A stretch of DNA of 38,052 bases. Source: Candidatus Limadaptatus stercoripullorum (GTDB taxonomy: Bacteria > Bacillota > Clostridia > Christensenellales > CAG-917). Where the stretch lies: contig DVOE01000044.1 of assembly GCA_018713795.1 (NCBI GenBank), positions 1 through 38,052 on the forward strand, in the 5' to 3' direction. This document shows, one piece after another, positions 18,024-27,156 of this stretch. The number at the start of each line of letters is the position of its first letter. Position 1 is the stretch's first letter. Under the pieces are notes generated by a model. It did no database searches. It saw nothing but the letters and a program-made list of their open reading frames with translations, and was not told the DNA's origin. Made by a program: the position numbers and the translations under genes.

Positions 18024-20387
18024 ATGAAAAGAAAGATCGCAATATTGCTCGCACTCGTCATGATAGTTTCCCTCGCCGTCGGCGTGCTCGCCGGCTGCGA
18101 CAGGATCTTTGTCAAGTCGGAAGCACGGGACGCCGCTCAGGTGGTCGCCACCGTCACCTACAACGGACAGACCGCCACCGTCAGCAAGGCGGAACTCACA
18201 GTTTCTTTCAACAATTACGCCTATCTCTACACAGCGTACTACGGCATGACTTATCAGGAAGCGGCGGACACCGTGCTGCGTTCGCTCGCCCAGCGTGAGC
18301 TGCTCGTGCTCTTTGCAAAGGACGAGATCGCAAAGGCGCTCGGCGAGACCCGCCATCCCTCCGCCATCCCCGTCGAAGAGCTGCTCAGCACGAGCGAGAT
18401 CGACCGCGCGATAAAGAATGTCAACGACGACATCCTCTCCGCGCTTTCTTCCGCTCTCGAGGAGAGCATAGCCGAGAAGGACTACAACGAGGGCACGGAC
18501 GGCGACGAGAGCCCGACCTACGAAGAGTACACCGGCGACGACGCCGTGCGCGTCTACTTTGAATCCAACGGCGGCAGCGATGTCTCCCGTCAGAGCATCA
18601 AGTCCGGCACGACGGCGTTCGAGCCCGATGCTCCCACCCGCGACGGTTACACCTTCATGGGTTGGTTCACCGCCAAAAACGGCGGCGAGGAATGGGATTT
18701 CGCCACTCCCGTCGACTCCGAGGTCACGGGCGGCGGCAAGGCGCTCACGCTCTACGCGCATTGGGAGAAGTACACCGCGCCCCGCACCGAGCGCCCCGAC
18801 GCCGAGGAGGATGAGGACGCGGACTACGATCCCGACAGCGATCTTCCCGAAGGCACCGCGCTCGCGGTCAGGGCGTTTAACGCGGACGGCAGTTTCAACG
18901 ACGCCTACAAGGCGCTCGTCTACGACCGCACTTTCGAGCCCGAAGCTCTCGCGGACATGACCGACGACGAGTATAAAGCGGCGCTCGACGAGCACCTCGC
19001 GGGTGCCGTCGCGGACATCGCGGACAATATGTCCGAGAGCACTCTCGATTACAACTACTACCTCACCGCGGAGTACAAGTCCCTGCTCATCACCCGCCTC
19101 GAGCGCATGATAGGCGACGGCAGGATAGGGGACGGCTGCTCGGTGAGCGACGCCGAAGTGCAGGCGAGGTTCGATTCCCTCGTCGAGCAGAACAAGGAGA
19201 CTTTCACGGACGGCGAGTCCTATCAGTCCGCCATCGAGTCCACCCTCGACACCGTCTACTATCACAAGTCCGGCTACGGCTTCGTGCTCAACATCCTCCT
19301 GAAGCTCCCCGACGAGCAGGTGGAGGAACTCACCGCTCTCATCGCGGACGGCACCGTGAACGACGACTATGTGACCGCACGCCGCGACGCGATGCTGAAC
19401 GCGCTCGAGGTTTATGTTTCCAATCCCGACTACGACTCGACCTACGAGTGCGATCGTCACACCTGCGAAAGCGGTTCCGCCTGCGATCCCATGACCTGCC
19501 CCGATCATCCCTGCAAGGATGAGGAGATCACCGTGCGCGAGGGGAGCAGCGGGTTGGATCAGATCGTCGAGTTCGTGAAGGACGACGAGACGGGCGAGTG
19601 GAGCGTGGTCACCAATGTCTCCGTCTGCCCCGAGATGGCGTATCTCCCTGAGAAGGTCGCTGCCTTCGGCGAGCACGGCATCGTTCGGCAGATATACGAC
19701 AGCCTCGCTCAGGTGCGCACCGCCGTCGAGAGCGGCGAACTCACCCATGTGCAGGGGCTGTATTGGATACGCGAAGTCGCCACCACCTGGCTCTACCTCG
19801 TCGGCGACGACACCGGCAGCGTGTCCTCGGATTCCAACAACGGCGGTCTCGGCTATGTCGTCACCCCCGAAGGCGAGGAGTCCGGTTACATCGACAGCTT
19901 CACCGAACAGGCGCGCGCTCTGATAAAGAACGGCGGCGGCTCTTTCGAGCGCACCGAGGGCGAGGGCGCGACCGAGGAGGGCAACTTCTATGTGTTCGGC
20001 GACAATTTCATCGGCGCCGAGAGCACGGTGGACGCCTCTTCCGCCTATGCGGGCGTGTTCATCCTCGTCGCTTCCGCCGTGCCGTACGACACCACCGGCT
20101 GGGGTTCGTACACCGTGGTGTATGACGAAGAGACTGACAGCTACTCCGAAGAGAAGCTCGATTTCGGCGGACTCGAGGAGGGCGTGCTGCCCATGGACTA
20201 TGTGCTCACTCACGCCGCCGATCTCGAGGATGTCGTGACCGTCCGCGGGTCCATCGAGGAAGCGCTGCTCTCCGGCAAGCGCACCGCGATCTACGAGAAG
20301 AAGGTCAACACCTTCGGCACCGAGTACTACGGCACCATCGTGTACAACGAAAAGGCTTACAAGTCCCTTTGGAAGGACCTCGACTGA
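18024..20387 (+). CDS. Surface lipoprotein, PrsA/SurA-like with InlB-type repeat insert
   Basis: The 787-residue protein has a type II signal peptide with lipobox LAGC (Cys25). Residues about 35-135 resemble the helical N-terminal chaperone region of SurA/PrsA foldases. Residues about 175-250 form one InlB/Listeria-Bacteroides repeat (VYFESNGGS... [10 protein letters not shown]... [10 protein letters not shown]). An acidic linker ([15 protein letters not shown]) and a second helical region follow. A stretch at about 418 ([10 protein letters not shown]) resembles the start of a parvulin domain. Five Cys at about 476-497 are spaced C-x4-C-x5-C-x4-C-x4-C, possibly a metal or disulfide site. Foldase activity is not certain because no complete parvulin core is seen. 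It is transcribed alone. Confidence 0.8.
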   Translation: MKRKIAILLALVMIVSLAVGVLAGCDRIFVKSEARDAAQVVATVTYNGQTATVSKAELTVSFNNYAYLYTAYYGMTYQEAADTVLRSLAQRELLVLFAKDEIAKALGETRHPSAIPVEELLSTSEIDRAIKNVNDDILSALSSALEESIAEKDYNEGTDGDESPTYEEYTGDDAVRVYFESNGGSDVSRQSIKSGTTAFEPDAPTRDGYTFMGWFTAKNGGEEWDFATPVDSEVTGGGKALTLYAHWEKYTAPRTERPDAEEDEDADYDPDSDLPEGTALAVRAFNADGSFNDAYKALVYDRTFEPEALADMTDDEYKAALDEHLAGAVADIADNMSESTLDYNYYLTAEYKSLLITRLERMIGDGRIGDGCSVSDAEVQARFDSLVEQNKETFTDGESYQSAIESTLDTVYYHKSGYGFVLNILLKLPDEQVEELTALIADGTVNDDYVTARRDAMLNALEVYVSNPDYDSTYECDRHTCESGSACDPMTCPDHPCKDEEITVREGSSGLDQIVEFVKDDETGEWSVVTNVSVCPEMAYLPEKVAAFGEHGIVRQIYDSLAQVRTAVESGELTHVQGLYWIREVATTWLYLVGDDTGSVSSDSNNGGLGYVVTPEGEESGYIDSFTEQARALIKNGGGSFERTEGEGATEEGNFYVFGDNFIGAESTVDASSAYAGVFILVASAVPYDTTGWGSYTVVYDEETDSYSEEKLDFGGLEEGVLPMDYVLTHAADLEDVVTVRGSIEEALLSGKRTAIYEKKVNTFGTEYYGTIVYNEKAYKSLWKDLD

Positions 20388-20408
20388 GGAGCTTTCGGAC
20401 GATACGCG

Positions 20409-20435
20409 ACCCGGGGTGAACGCCCCGGGTTTTTT
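20409..20435 (+). terminator. Terminator after the lipoprotein gene
   Basis: A perfect 8-bp stem (20409-20416 with 20423-20430), 6-nt loop, ends in a run of six T's. It lies 22 bp after the stop codon. Confidence 0.9.
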
Positions 20436-20489
20436 GACGGGAAAGTGGGGATGTATCCTCCGTTTTTTACAATTTTTTTACAAATTGTG

Positions 20490-20517
20490 TTGCGCGCCGC
20501 GCGTGCGCTGGTATAAT
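20490..20517 (+). promoter_or_regulatory. Promoter of the ArsB/NhaD-type transporter gene
   Basis: TTGCGC (20490-20495), 16-nt spacer, extended -10 TGGTATAAT with hexamer at 20512-20517. Just upstream, ACAATT (20469-20474) and AATTGT (20483-20488) form an AT-rich inverted repeat next to the -35, a possible operator. A GAGAGGAGAG ribosome-binding site precedes ATG 20552. Confidence 0.7.
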
Positions 20518-20551
20518 ATATAACCTCTTAATAAGGCGAGAGGAGAGAAAA

Positions 20552-21859
20552 ATGGCTCTGTCGTTGAGCGCGCTGTGCTTGTCCTGCCTTTCGGTGGTCG
20601 TATGCACGGCGACGAATGCCAAGCTCCGCATAGGTAAATTCGCCATCCATCTCTATTGGGTGGTGCCGTTTATCTGTGCCGTCGTGCTTGCGGCGACGGG
20701 CGAGGTGCCCACCTCGCAGATAGCGGAGCAGTTCTTCGGCGACTCCGACATGAACCCCCTGAAGACGCTCGCCATCTTCCTCTCCATGAGCGCGATGTCC
20801 GTCTACCTCGACCGCGTGGGTTTCTTCAAATATCTCGCCGCCAAGGTCATGCGCCACGCGGGGACCAGCCAGCTCAAACTTTTCGTGCTGCTTTACCTCA
20901 TCATCTCGCTCATCACCCTCGTGACCTCAAACAGCACCATAGTGCTGACCTTCACGCCATTCATCTGCTATTTTGCCAAGCACAGCAACATAAATCCCGT
21001 GCCCTTCGTGTTCATGGAATATGTCGCCGCAAACACCTGGAGTATGTTCCTCATGATCGGCAACACCACCAATGTGTACATAGCCACCTACTTCGGCGTG
21101 GGGTTCACCGACTATATCAAGATGATGGCGGTGCCCACCGTGTTCGCGGCGGCGGTGTCCTTCGGGCTGTTGCTCCTCATCTTCAGAAAGGACCTCAAGG
21201 CGCCTCTCGCGGCGAGCGAACTCGAGATCGCGATAAGGAACAAACCCGCCCTCGCGGTGGGCGTCACGGGGCTCGCCGTATGCACGGTGCTGCTCATCGT
21301 GTCCTCGTATATCTCCGTGCCCATGTGGCTCATCTGCCTGGCGTCGGCGGCGGCGGTCATGATAGGGGCGGTGATATGCCTGCTCGCCAAGAAGCAGTCG
21401 CTGCACCCGCTCGCAAAGACGGCAAAGCGTATGCCGTGGCACCTCGTGCCCTTCCTGCTGTCCATGTTCGTGGTCGTGCTCTCGCTCATGAACAACGGCA
21501 TAACGGAGGCGATCGCGGAGGTGTTCGACGGCGAGCAAGCGCTCTGGACCTTCGGCGGACTGTCCGCCGCGGCGAGCAATCTCATGAACAATCTGCCCAT
21601 GAGCATGTTCTTCGTCGGCATACTCGCGGAGGTCGCGGAGGCGAGCCTCACCGAAGCGATGTTCGCCACGGTCATAGGCTCCAACATGGGTTCGTTGCTC
21701 ACTCCAGTGGCGTCCATGTCCGCCATCATGTGGCTGTCCATAGTCAAGCACAAGGGAGTGAATTTCCGCTTCAAGCACTTTGTCGCAAAGGGCGTGTTCA
21801 TCTGTCTCCCGACGCTTGCCGCCGCGCTCGGCGGGCTGACGCTCATGATGACCGTATGA
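20552..21859 (+). CDS. ArsB/NhaD-type ion-transporter superfamily permease
   Basis: This 435-residue membrane protein has about ten to eleven hydrophobic segments. It shows the two-half pattern of the ion-transporter superfamily: VTSNSTIVLTFTPF and GNTTNVYIA in the first half, NLMNNLPMSMFF and GSNMGSLLTPVASMSAIMW in the second. These resemble substrate- and sodium-binding re-entrant loops of ArsB, NhaD and SLC13-type carriers. The substrate cannot be set from sequence alone; no arsR or arsC lies nearby, so arsenite export is unproven. Length is normal for ArsB. It has its own promoter and terminator. Confidence 0.82.
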   Translation: MALSLSALCLSCLSVVVCTATNAKLRIGKFAIHLYWVVPFICAVVLAATGEVPTSQIAEQFFGDSDMNPLKTLAIFLSMSAMSVYLDRVGFFKYLAAKVMRHAGTSQLKLFVLLYLIISLITLVTSNSTIVLTFTPFICYFAKHSNINPVPFVFMEYVAANTWSMFLMIGNTTNVYIATYFGVGFTDYIKMMAVPTVFAAAVSFGLLLLIFRKDLKAPLAASELEIAIRNKPALAVGVTGLAVCTVLLIVSSYISVPMWLICLASAAAVMIGAVICLLAKKQSLHPLAKTAKRMPWHLVPFLLSMFVVVLSLMNNGITEAIAEVFDGEQALWTFGGLSAAASNLMNNLPMSMFFVGILAEVAEASLTEAMFATVIGSNMGSLLTPVASMSAIMWLSIVKHKGVNFRFKHFVAKGVFICLPTLAAALGGLTLMMTV

Positions 21860-21862
21860 CAA

Positions 21863-21889
21863 AACGCGGCGTTGAAAGCCGCGTTTTTT
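21863..21889 (+). terminator. Terminator after the transporter gene
   Basis: The stem AACGCGGC/GCCGCGTT (21863-21870 with 21878-21885) continues into a T run ending at 21889. It starts 3 bp past the stop codon. On the other strand it also lies beyond the hydrolase stop at 21963. Confidence 0.85.
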
Positions 21890-21962
21890 GATATTAAACC
21901 CCGTTATTCGGCAATATTCGGCAAAATTCGACCGGTGAGATCCGCGCCGCAGCTGCGCGCGG

Positions 21963-22985
21963 TCAGAGTTTGCGTATGCGGGGAAGGATTTCGGGGGGAG
22001 TGTGGCTCCTGAGGAAGAGTTTGGCGCCGAACATCGCCTCGCGGGTGATCTTCAGGATCTGCACGACGGCGAAGGCGTGCACGGCGAAGCGCCCTTTCCC
22101 GTGATAGTGGGCGTATTCGACGCCACACTCCGCAAGTTTCGCCGCAAGGTCGGCGGTGAGAGGCGCGAGGCGGTCGCGCTCCGCCGAGATGAGGAAGCAG
22201 GGCGGGAAGTCGGGAGTGACATGCCGGATGGGCGAGATCTCATCCCATACCTCCTCCGTGACTTCGTCGAGGGGCTCGCCGCCGCAGTAGGATTGGATGT
22301 AGAGTTCGATGTTCTTGAAGTCGGTGCCGAGCGCCTTTTTGAGGTCGAACACGCCGCAGTTGAGCACCAGCCCCGCGATCTTCTGATGACGGGAGACGGG
22401 ATCGAGGTCGAAGCGGGCGTTGTATTCGGGAGAGGAGGAGATGGCGCCCGCCATCGCCGAGAGGTGCGCTCCCGCCGACTCGCCGCCCACGAAGATGGCA
22501 TCGGTGTCGATGTTGTATTCCTCCGCGTGAGTCTTGAGCCAGGCGAACGCCTTGTAGATGTTCTCGATGGGTTCGGGGTGGGGGTAGTAGGGGGAGTGCC
22601 CGTAGTAGAGGCTGACCACGAAGTAGCCCGCTTCGGCGATGCGGGTGTTGAACGCTTCGCGGGTCTCGGGCAGCCCGCCTATCCAGCCGCCGCCGTGTAT
22701 GTAAACGAAGACGGGCGCTTTGACCGAAGGATCGCGGTCGCGGCGCATGTATATGTTGAGATAGAGGCGGGGTTTTTCGGGGCAGAAGTGCACGAGCCGC
22801 TCGGTCTTTACCAGGCGCGAGCGCTTGACATTGAACACGGTGAGGAAGCCCAGGAACTCGTTTTTGGCGTGACCCGTCCGCACATAGGCGAATTTCAGGT
22901 CGTAGACGAGTTTCTTGCGGAAGCGCTTGATCTTTTTCACGGTGCGGGCGCGCAGATCGCCGTATTTCGTCGGGATGTTCTTCAT
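21963..22985 (-). CDS. Alpha/beta hydrolase, HSL-like (carboxylesterase family)
   Basis: This 340-residue protein has the oxyanion motif HGGGW (97-101), nucleophile elbow GESAG with Ser170, and a downstream Asp (SAERDRL) and His (FAVHAF). That completes a catalytic triad for ester hydrolysis. There is no signal peptide; a basic N-terminal region of about 60 residues precedes the fold. ATG 22985 was chosen because a -10 hexamer ends 6 nt before it; a GTG 18 bp further upstream would lie inside the promoter. No Shine-Dalgarno sequence is seen, so the mRNA is probably leaderless. The substrate is unknown. Confidence 0.88.
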   Translation of the reverse strand: MKNIPTKYGDLRARTVKKIKRFRKKLVYDLKFAYVRTGHAKNEFLGFLTVFNVKRSRLVKTERLVHFCPEKPRLYLNIYMRRDRDPSVKAPVFVYIHGGGWIGGLPETREAFNTRIAEAGYFVVSLYYGHSPYYPHPEPIENIYKAFAWLKTHAEEYNIDTDAIFVGGESAGAHLSAMAGAISSSPEYNARFDLDPVSRHQKIAGLVLNCGVFDLKKALGTDFKNIELYIQSYCGGEPLDEVTEEVWDEISPIRHVTPDFPPCFLISAERDRLAPLTADLAAKLAECGVEYAHYHGKGRFAVHAFAVVQILKITREAMFGAKLFLRSHTPPEILPRIRKL

Positions 22986-22991
22986 ACGCTC

Positions 22992-23020
22992 ATCATACAG
23001 CACGCGGCGCGCGATTGCAA
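22992..23020 (-). promoter_or_regulatory. Leaderless-type promoter of the alpha/beta hydrolase
   Basis: On the minus strand: TTGCAA (23020-23015), 17-nt spacer, TATGAT (22997-22992), then 6 nt, then ATG. Transcription starting 7 nt after the -10 would begin at the A of the start codon. Confidence 0.75.
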
Positions 23021-23072
23021 CAGAGTGCGGCGGCGCGGGACAGAGGAAGTCGCGGGAGAGCGGTTTTTGTTA

Positions 23073-23101
23073 TTGCGCGCGGGCGCGCGCGGGGTTATAA
23101 T
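23073..23101 (+). promoter_or_regulatory. Leaderless-type promoter of the tyrosine phosphatase
   Basis: TTGCGC (23073-23078), 17-nt spacer, perfect TATAAT (23096-23101), 6 nt, ATG 23108. It is divergent from the hydrolase promoter about 50 bp away. Confidence 0.78.
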
Positions 23102-23107
23102 CGTGCT

Positions 23108-23875
23108 ATGGGACAAGAGACTACCTTTGACAATTTCAGAGATATGGGCGGGCTTTCGTTGCCCGACGGCGGCAGGATAAAGAGCGGGAAACTCTTCCGC
23201 GCCTGCAAGCTGCGCCCCAAAAACGCCGCGGACAGAAAGTTCCTCGCGTCGCTGGGGCTGGACAGCGTCGTCGATCTGCGCACCCCCGAGGAAGTGCGCG
23301 AAAAGCCGGACAGGCTGCCGCGCGGCACGGACTATGTCAACGCGTCCGTCTTCGGCGAGACCAAGTTCAAGATCCTCGCGCCCACCCGCAAGTCCTGCCT
23401 CGCCATGCTGAGGTGCACGGACGAGCAGTTCGACGAGATAATCGACGGCATAAGGGACGCGTATGCTTATATGCCTTACGCAAAAGAGGCTTACTCCGAG
23501 CTCTTCCGCCGCATGAACGAGGGGCGGACGATCGCCTTCCACTGCACGGCGGGCAAGGACAGGACGGGCGTCGCCGCCATGATGATAGAACTCGCGCTCG
23601 GGCGCACCCGCGAGCAAGCGTTCGCCGAATATATGCGCTCCAACGAGCGCAAGGGCGGCAGCACCGCAAAACTGCTCAAACTGCTGCGTCCTTTCAAATT
23701 GTCCGACAAATTCTACGAGTGCGTGCGCTACAACAGCCGCGTGCACGCCGAGCTCTTCGACAGGGCGTGGGACGCCATCTTCGCGAAGTACGAGACCATC
23801 GGGGACTTTCTTCTCGGCGAGTACGGCGTGACCGCGGACAATATCGCGGCGTGGAAGAGGTATTACACCGAATGA
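23108..23875 (+). CDS. Tyrosine-protein phosphatase, Y_phosphatase3 type
   Basis: This 255-residue cysteine phosphatase has the P-loop HCTAGKDRTG (145-154) with nucleophile Cys146 and Arg152. The N terminus NFRDMGG followed by SGKLFRACKL is typical of the family that includes mycobacterial PtpB and Listeria LipA. Such enzymes act on phosphotyrosine or phosphoinositides. There is no signal peptide, so it is probably cytoplasmic. The start is fixed by the promoter: no ribosome-binding site, and the -10 ends 6 nt upstream. It has its own promoter; tilS follows with another. Confidence 0.9.
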   Translation: MGQETTFDNFRDMGGLSLPDGGRIKSGKLFRACKLRPKNAADRKFLASLGLDSVVDLRTPEEVREKPDRLPRGTDYVNASVFGETKFKILAPTRKSCLAMLRCTDEQFDEIIDGIRDAYAYMPYAKEAYSELFRRMNEGRTIAFHCTAGKDRTGVAAMMIELALGRTREQAFAEYMRSNERKGGSTAKLLKLLRPFKLSDKFYECVRYNSRVHAELFDRAWDAIFAKYETIGDFLLGEYGVTADNIAAWKRYYTE

Positions 23876-23900
23876 CCGGCTCCCGCGCATCCGCCCCGGG

Positions 23901-23929
23901 TGGACAAGCGCGCGGGCTTGCTCTATACT
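23901..23929 (+). promoter_or_regulatory. Leaderless-type promoter of the tilS operon
   Basis: TGGACA (23901-23906), 17-nt spacer, TATACT (23924-23929), 6 nt, ATG 23936. There is no Shine-Dalgarno sequence before the start codon. Confidence 0.72.
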
Positions 23930-23935
23930 TAGTAT

Positions 23936-25243
23936 ATGAAAACGGTGGACGGAAAGCGGTTTTGTCTCGCGCTTCCCGAGGGGGCGCGCATAGCGCTCGC
24001 CTTTTCGGGCGGGCGGGATTCGGTCGCGCTCGCGGATCTCATGCTCGCGGCGGGCGCGGACTTTTTCGCCGTCCATGTCGAGCACGGGATAAGGGGAGAG
24101 AACTCCGTCCGCGACGCGGAGTTCGCGGCGGCTTTCTGCGGGGAGCGCGGCATAGGTCTCTGCACGGTGAGCGTGGACGCGCCGGCGTATGCCGAGAGCA
24201 ACAAACTCACCCTCGAACAGGCCGCCCGTGAACTCAGATATTCCGTCTTGGACGGGCTGATCTCGGCGGGGGAATGCGATCTCGTGGCGCTCGCCCACCA
24301 CGCCGACGACCAGACCGAGACCGTGCTCATGCGGGTCTTGCGCGGCACGGGGATAAAGGGACTGCGCGGCATGAGCGAGCGCTCGGGGCGGTATATCCGC
24401 CCGCTGCTGTCCCTGCCACGCAGCGAGATAGACGCTTATATCGCGGAAAAGGGGCTCCCCTTCGTCGAGGACGAGACAAATTCCGACGAGAGCTACACCA
24501 GGAATTTCATCCGCGCGGAGCTGAGGCGCATAAAGTCGCGCTTCCCCGCCGTCAACGAGGCGGTGGCGAGGCTTGCCGCGAACGCAGCCGAGGCAGACGC
24601 CTTCATCGACAAACTTGCGCCTTGTCCCGAGATATCCGAAGGGGAGGCGCGCGTGCCGCTTTCGGCGTTCCGCGAATCCGTGCTCGGGAAGAGAGACGTC
24701 GCGCGGGCGTGCGCGGCGCTCGGGGTGGTGCAGGACATCGAGGAAAAGCACTTCGCCGCCGTTCTTTCGCTTGCGGGCGGCGCGGCGGGCAAACGCGTGG
24801 AACTCAGCCACGGCATAGTCGCTCACCGCGAGTCCGAGGCGGTGGTCTTCACCCGCGGAGAGAGCGTGGCGGAGGAGTTTGAAGAGCCCTTCCCCGCGTG
24901 CGGCTGCGGGGAGATATGCGGCGTGAAGCTGGAGCCGGTGGCTCCCTGCGACATGCGGGCGGGAGACGGCGCGCTCTATGCCGATCTCGACAAGATCCCT
25001 CGGGACGCGGTGCTTCGCCGCCGCCGCGCGGGAGACAGGATAGTAAAATTCGGCGGAGGGGAAAAGAGTTTCGGCGACTATCTCACCGACAAGAAGATCC
25101 CCCTGAGGAGACGCCCCGAACTCGTCGTCTGCGCCGCCGGCAGCAACATACTTTTCGCCGCGGGGGTGGACATCTCGGAGAGCGTCAAAGTGACCGGGAA
25201 GACCACGCGCGCGGTCAGGATAACCCTCATAAAAAAGCCCTGA
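23936..25243 (+). CDS. tilS: tRNA(Ile)-lysidine synthetase TilS
   Basis: TilS uses ATP and lysine to convert C34 of tRNA-Ile(CAT) to lysidine, so it reads AUA. The 435-residue protein has the PP-loop SGGRDS (24-29), HGIRGENSVRDAEF, the LAHHADDQTETVLMR segment and the C-terminal TilS domain (RRRRAGDRI... DYLTDKKIPLRRR). Length is normal. It leads an operon with hpt, as in many Bacillota. The mRNA appears leaderless. Confidence 0.95.
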   Translation: MKTVDGKRFCLALPEGARIALAFSGGRDSVALADLMLAAGADFFAVHVEHGIRGENSVRDAEFAAAFCGERGIGLCTVSVDAPAYAESNKLTLEQAARELRYSVLDGLISAGECDLVALAHHADDQTETVLMRVLRGTGIKGLRGMSERSGRYIRPLLSLPRSEIDAYIAEKGLPFVEDETNSDESYTRNFIRAELRRIKSRFPAVNEAVARLAANAAEADAFIDKLAPCPEISEGEARVPLSAFRESVLGKRDVARACAALGVVQDIEEKHFAAVLSLAGGAAGKRVELSHGIVAHRESEAVVFTRGESVAEEFEEPFPACGCGEICGVKLEPVAPCDMRAGDGALYADLDKIPRDAVLRRRRAGDRIVKFGGGEKSFGDYLTDKKIPLRRRPELVVCAAGSNILFAAGVDISESVKVTGKTTRAVRITLIKKP

Positions 25244-25256
25244 CGGGGAGGAAGAT

Positions 25257-25799
25257 ATGTACGGCAGAGAGATCGCAAAGATACTCGTTTCCAAAGAAGA
25301 CATCAAGGCGCGCGTCAAAGAACTCGCCGCCGAGATCAACCGCGATTACGCGGGCGAGCCGCTGCTCGTGGTGTGCATACTGCGCGGCGCGACCATCTTT
25401 TTTGCGGACCTTTTCAGAGAGCTGACGGGAGATGTGGAGGTGGATTTCATCGCCGTCTCCAGCTACGGCAGCGGCGCGAGCAGTTCGGGCGAAGTCAAAC
25501 TTCTCAAGGACTTCTCCGCGCCCGTCGCGGGCAAACATCTCCTCATCGTCGAGGATATCATAGACACGGGCACCACCCTCGTCTATCTCAAAAAACTGCT
25601 CGAGGCGCGCCGTCCCGCGTCCATCAAGCTCTGCGCGCTGCTCGACAAGCCGTCGCGGAGAAAGGTGGAGCTCGAGGGCGACTATATCGGCTTCGAGATC
25701 CCCAACGAGTATGTGGTCGGCTACGGGCTGGACTTCAACGAGAAGTTCAGGAACCTGCCCGATGTCTGCGTGCTCGCTCCGGAGGTGTATGGCGGTTGA
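25257..25799 (+). CDS. hpt: Hypoxanthine phosphoribosyltransferase
   Basis: This purine-salvage enzyme joins hypoxanthine or guanine to PRPP to give IMP or GMP. The 180-residue protein has the PRPP loop VEDIIDTGTTL (98-108), the ILRGA segment and the flexible loop SSYGSG. GGGGAGGAAG precedes the ATG. The tilS-hpt pairing is classic in Bacillota. It overlaps cca by 11 bp. Confidence 0.95.
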   Translation: MYGREIAKILVSKEDIKARVKELAAEINRDYAGEPLLVVCILRGATIFFADLFRELTGDVEVDFIAVSSYGSGASSSGEVKLLKDFSAPVAGKHLLIVEDIIDTGTTLVYLKKLLEARRPASIKLCALLDKPSRRKVELEGDYIGFEIPNEYVVGYGLDFNEKFRNLPDVCVLAPEVYGG

Positions 25800-27156
25800 C
25801 GCGGTCGCATTTCGTAGGCTCGCCGAGCTCTTTCGCCCCCGCGCCGTACTTTACGCGGTCGGCGGGTTTTGCCGCGACAGGCTGCTCGGCGCCGAGCCGC
25901 ACGATCTCGACATCTGCTCGAAGCTGACGGTAGGCGAGGTCACGGAACTCCTCGAAGGCAGCGGGTTCGTCATCCACCGCAGCTATCCGCGCCTCGGCAC
26001 GGCTTGCATTTCCTCGGAGGGGTTCAGCGCGGAGTACACCTGCTTCCGCACGGACAGTTATCCCGACGGCAGCGGCGTGCACCGTCCCGGCGAAGTGAGG
26101 TTCACGGGGGACATCGCCCTCGACGCCCGCCGCCGCGATTTCACCGCAAACGCCGTCTATTTCGATCCGCTCGAAGAGGGTTACACCGACCCGACAGGCG
26201 GGATCGAGGACATAAAAAACCGCGTGCTCCGCGCGGCGGACACGCCGTCAAGGGTGTTCTCGGAGGACGGTCTCAGGGTGCTCAGGCTGGCGAGGCTCGC
26301 CGCGGAAACGGGGTTTGAGCCCGAAGAGGAGACCTTCCTCGCCGCCCGCGCGAGCGTCCGGAACATACTCGACATCGTGCCCGAGAGGATCCTCCCCGAG
26401 CTGGACAGGATCTTTGCCGCCGACGCCGCGTATCCCGCGCTCGGCACCACGGACGGGCACAGGCGGGGGCTGGAGCTTCTCGACGAACTCGGAGCGCTCG
26501 AACTGCTGCTCCCCGAGCTCACCGCGCTCAAAGGGCTGAGGCAGAACGCGAACTATCATATCTACGACGCTTTCCGTCATTCCGTCGAGGCATATGCCGC
26601 CGCGCCCCGCGCGATAAGGTGGGCGGCGCTCCTGCACGACATCGGAAAGCGCATAGCCGTCGAGCGCACGGGCAAGATGCACGAACACGCCGCGCTCGGG
26701 GCGGAGGCTGCTTCGGCAAGGCTTGCCGCGCTCAGGATGCCAAAAAAACGCGCGGAGCGCATCTGCCGGCTCATCGCGCTGCATATGGTCGACCTCAAAG
26801 GGGACATGTCCGAGTCCAAACTCAGGCTGTTTGCGGCGGAGAACAGGGAATATATCGAAGATCTCGCGGCGCTCAGGATGGCGGACGGGTTCGCCACCCG
26901 TGGACTGCCCGCCGACCAGCCGAGATTTTTGAGGATCTATCGCGATATGCTCGCGGAAGGCGCGCCCATGTGCCTTGCCGATCTTGCGGTGACCGGAGAG
27001 GACGCGGCGGCGGCGGGGCTTCGCGGCGCGGAGATAGGCGAAGCGCTCGGAGAACTCTTGCGCTGCGCCGTCAACGCTCCCTCGCTGAGACGCAGGGAGA
27101 ACGCGCTCGCTTTCCTCGAAAGGAGAGCGGCAAAGGCGCGGAAGGAGGAAGGATGA
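25789..27156 (+). CDS. cca: CCA tRNA nucleotidyltransferase with HD domain
   Basis: This class II nucleotidyltransferase adds or repairs the 3' CCA of tRNAs. The 455-residue protein has the catalytic head VGGFCRDRLLGAEPHDLDI with the DxD pair, the RRRDFTANA motif, the GLRVLRLARLAAETGF motif and an HD domain (LLHDIGK, about residue 285). The start ATG 25789 follows GGAGG; a longer in-frame ORF lies within hpt. tRNA-Pro and tRNA-Gln in this window both encode their CCA. A poly(A) polymerase role cannot be fully excluded from sequence. Confidence 0.92.
   Translation: MAVDAVAFRRLAELFRPRAVLYAVGGFCRDRLLGAEPHDLDICSKLTVGEVTELLEGSGFVIHRSYPRLGTACISSEGFSAEYTCFRTDSYPDGSGVHRPGEVRFTGDIALDARRRDFTANAVYFDPLEEGYTDPTGGIEDIKNRVLRAADTPSRVFSEDGLRVLRLARLAAETGFEPEEETFLAARASVRNILDIVPERILPELDRIFAADAAYPALGTTDGHRRGLELLDELGALELLLPELTALKGLRQNANYHIYDAFRHSVEAYAAAPRAIRWAALLHDIGKRIAVERTGKMHEHAALGAEAASARLAALRMPKKRAERICRLIALHMVDLKGDMSESKLRLFAAENREYIEDLAALRMADGFATRGLPADQPRFLRIYRDMLAEGAPMCLADLAVTGEDAAAAGLRGAEIGEALGELLRCAVNAPSLRRRENALAFLERRAAKARKEEG

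Noticed and set aside
17922..20213. 763-residue minus-strand ORF opposite the lipoprotein gene
   Set aside because: The plus strand has a promoter, ribosome-binding site, lipobox and terminator; the antisense product shows no domain.
20552..21859. Naming the transporter arsB
   Set aside because: Family motifs fit the wider ion-transporter superfamily, but no arsenic genes or diagnostic residues support arsenite as substrate.
22982..25339. 785-residue minus-strand ORF opposite the phosphatase and tilS
   Set aside because: Both sense genes carry complete catalytic motifs and promoters; the antisense frame is codon-bias noise.
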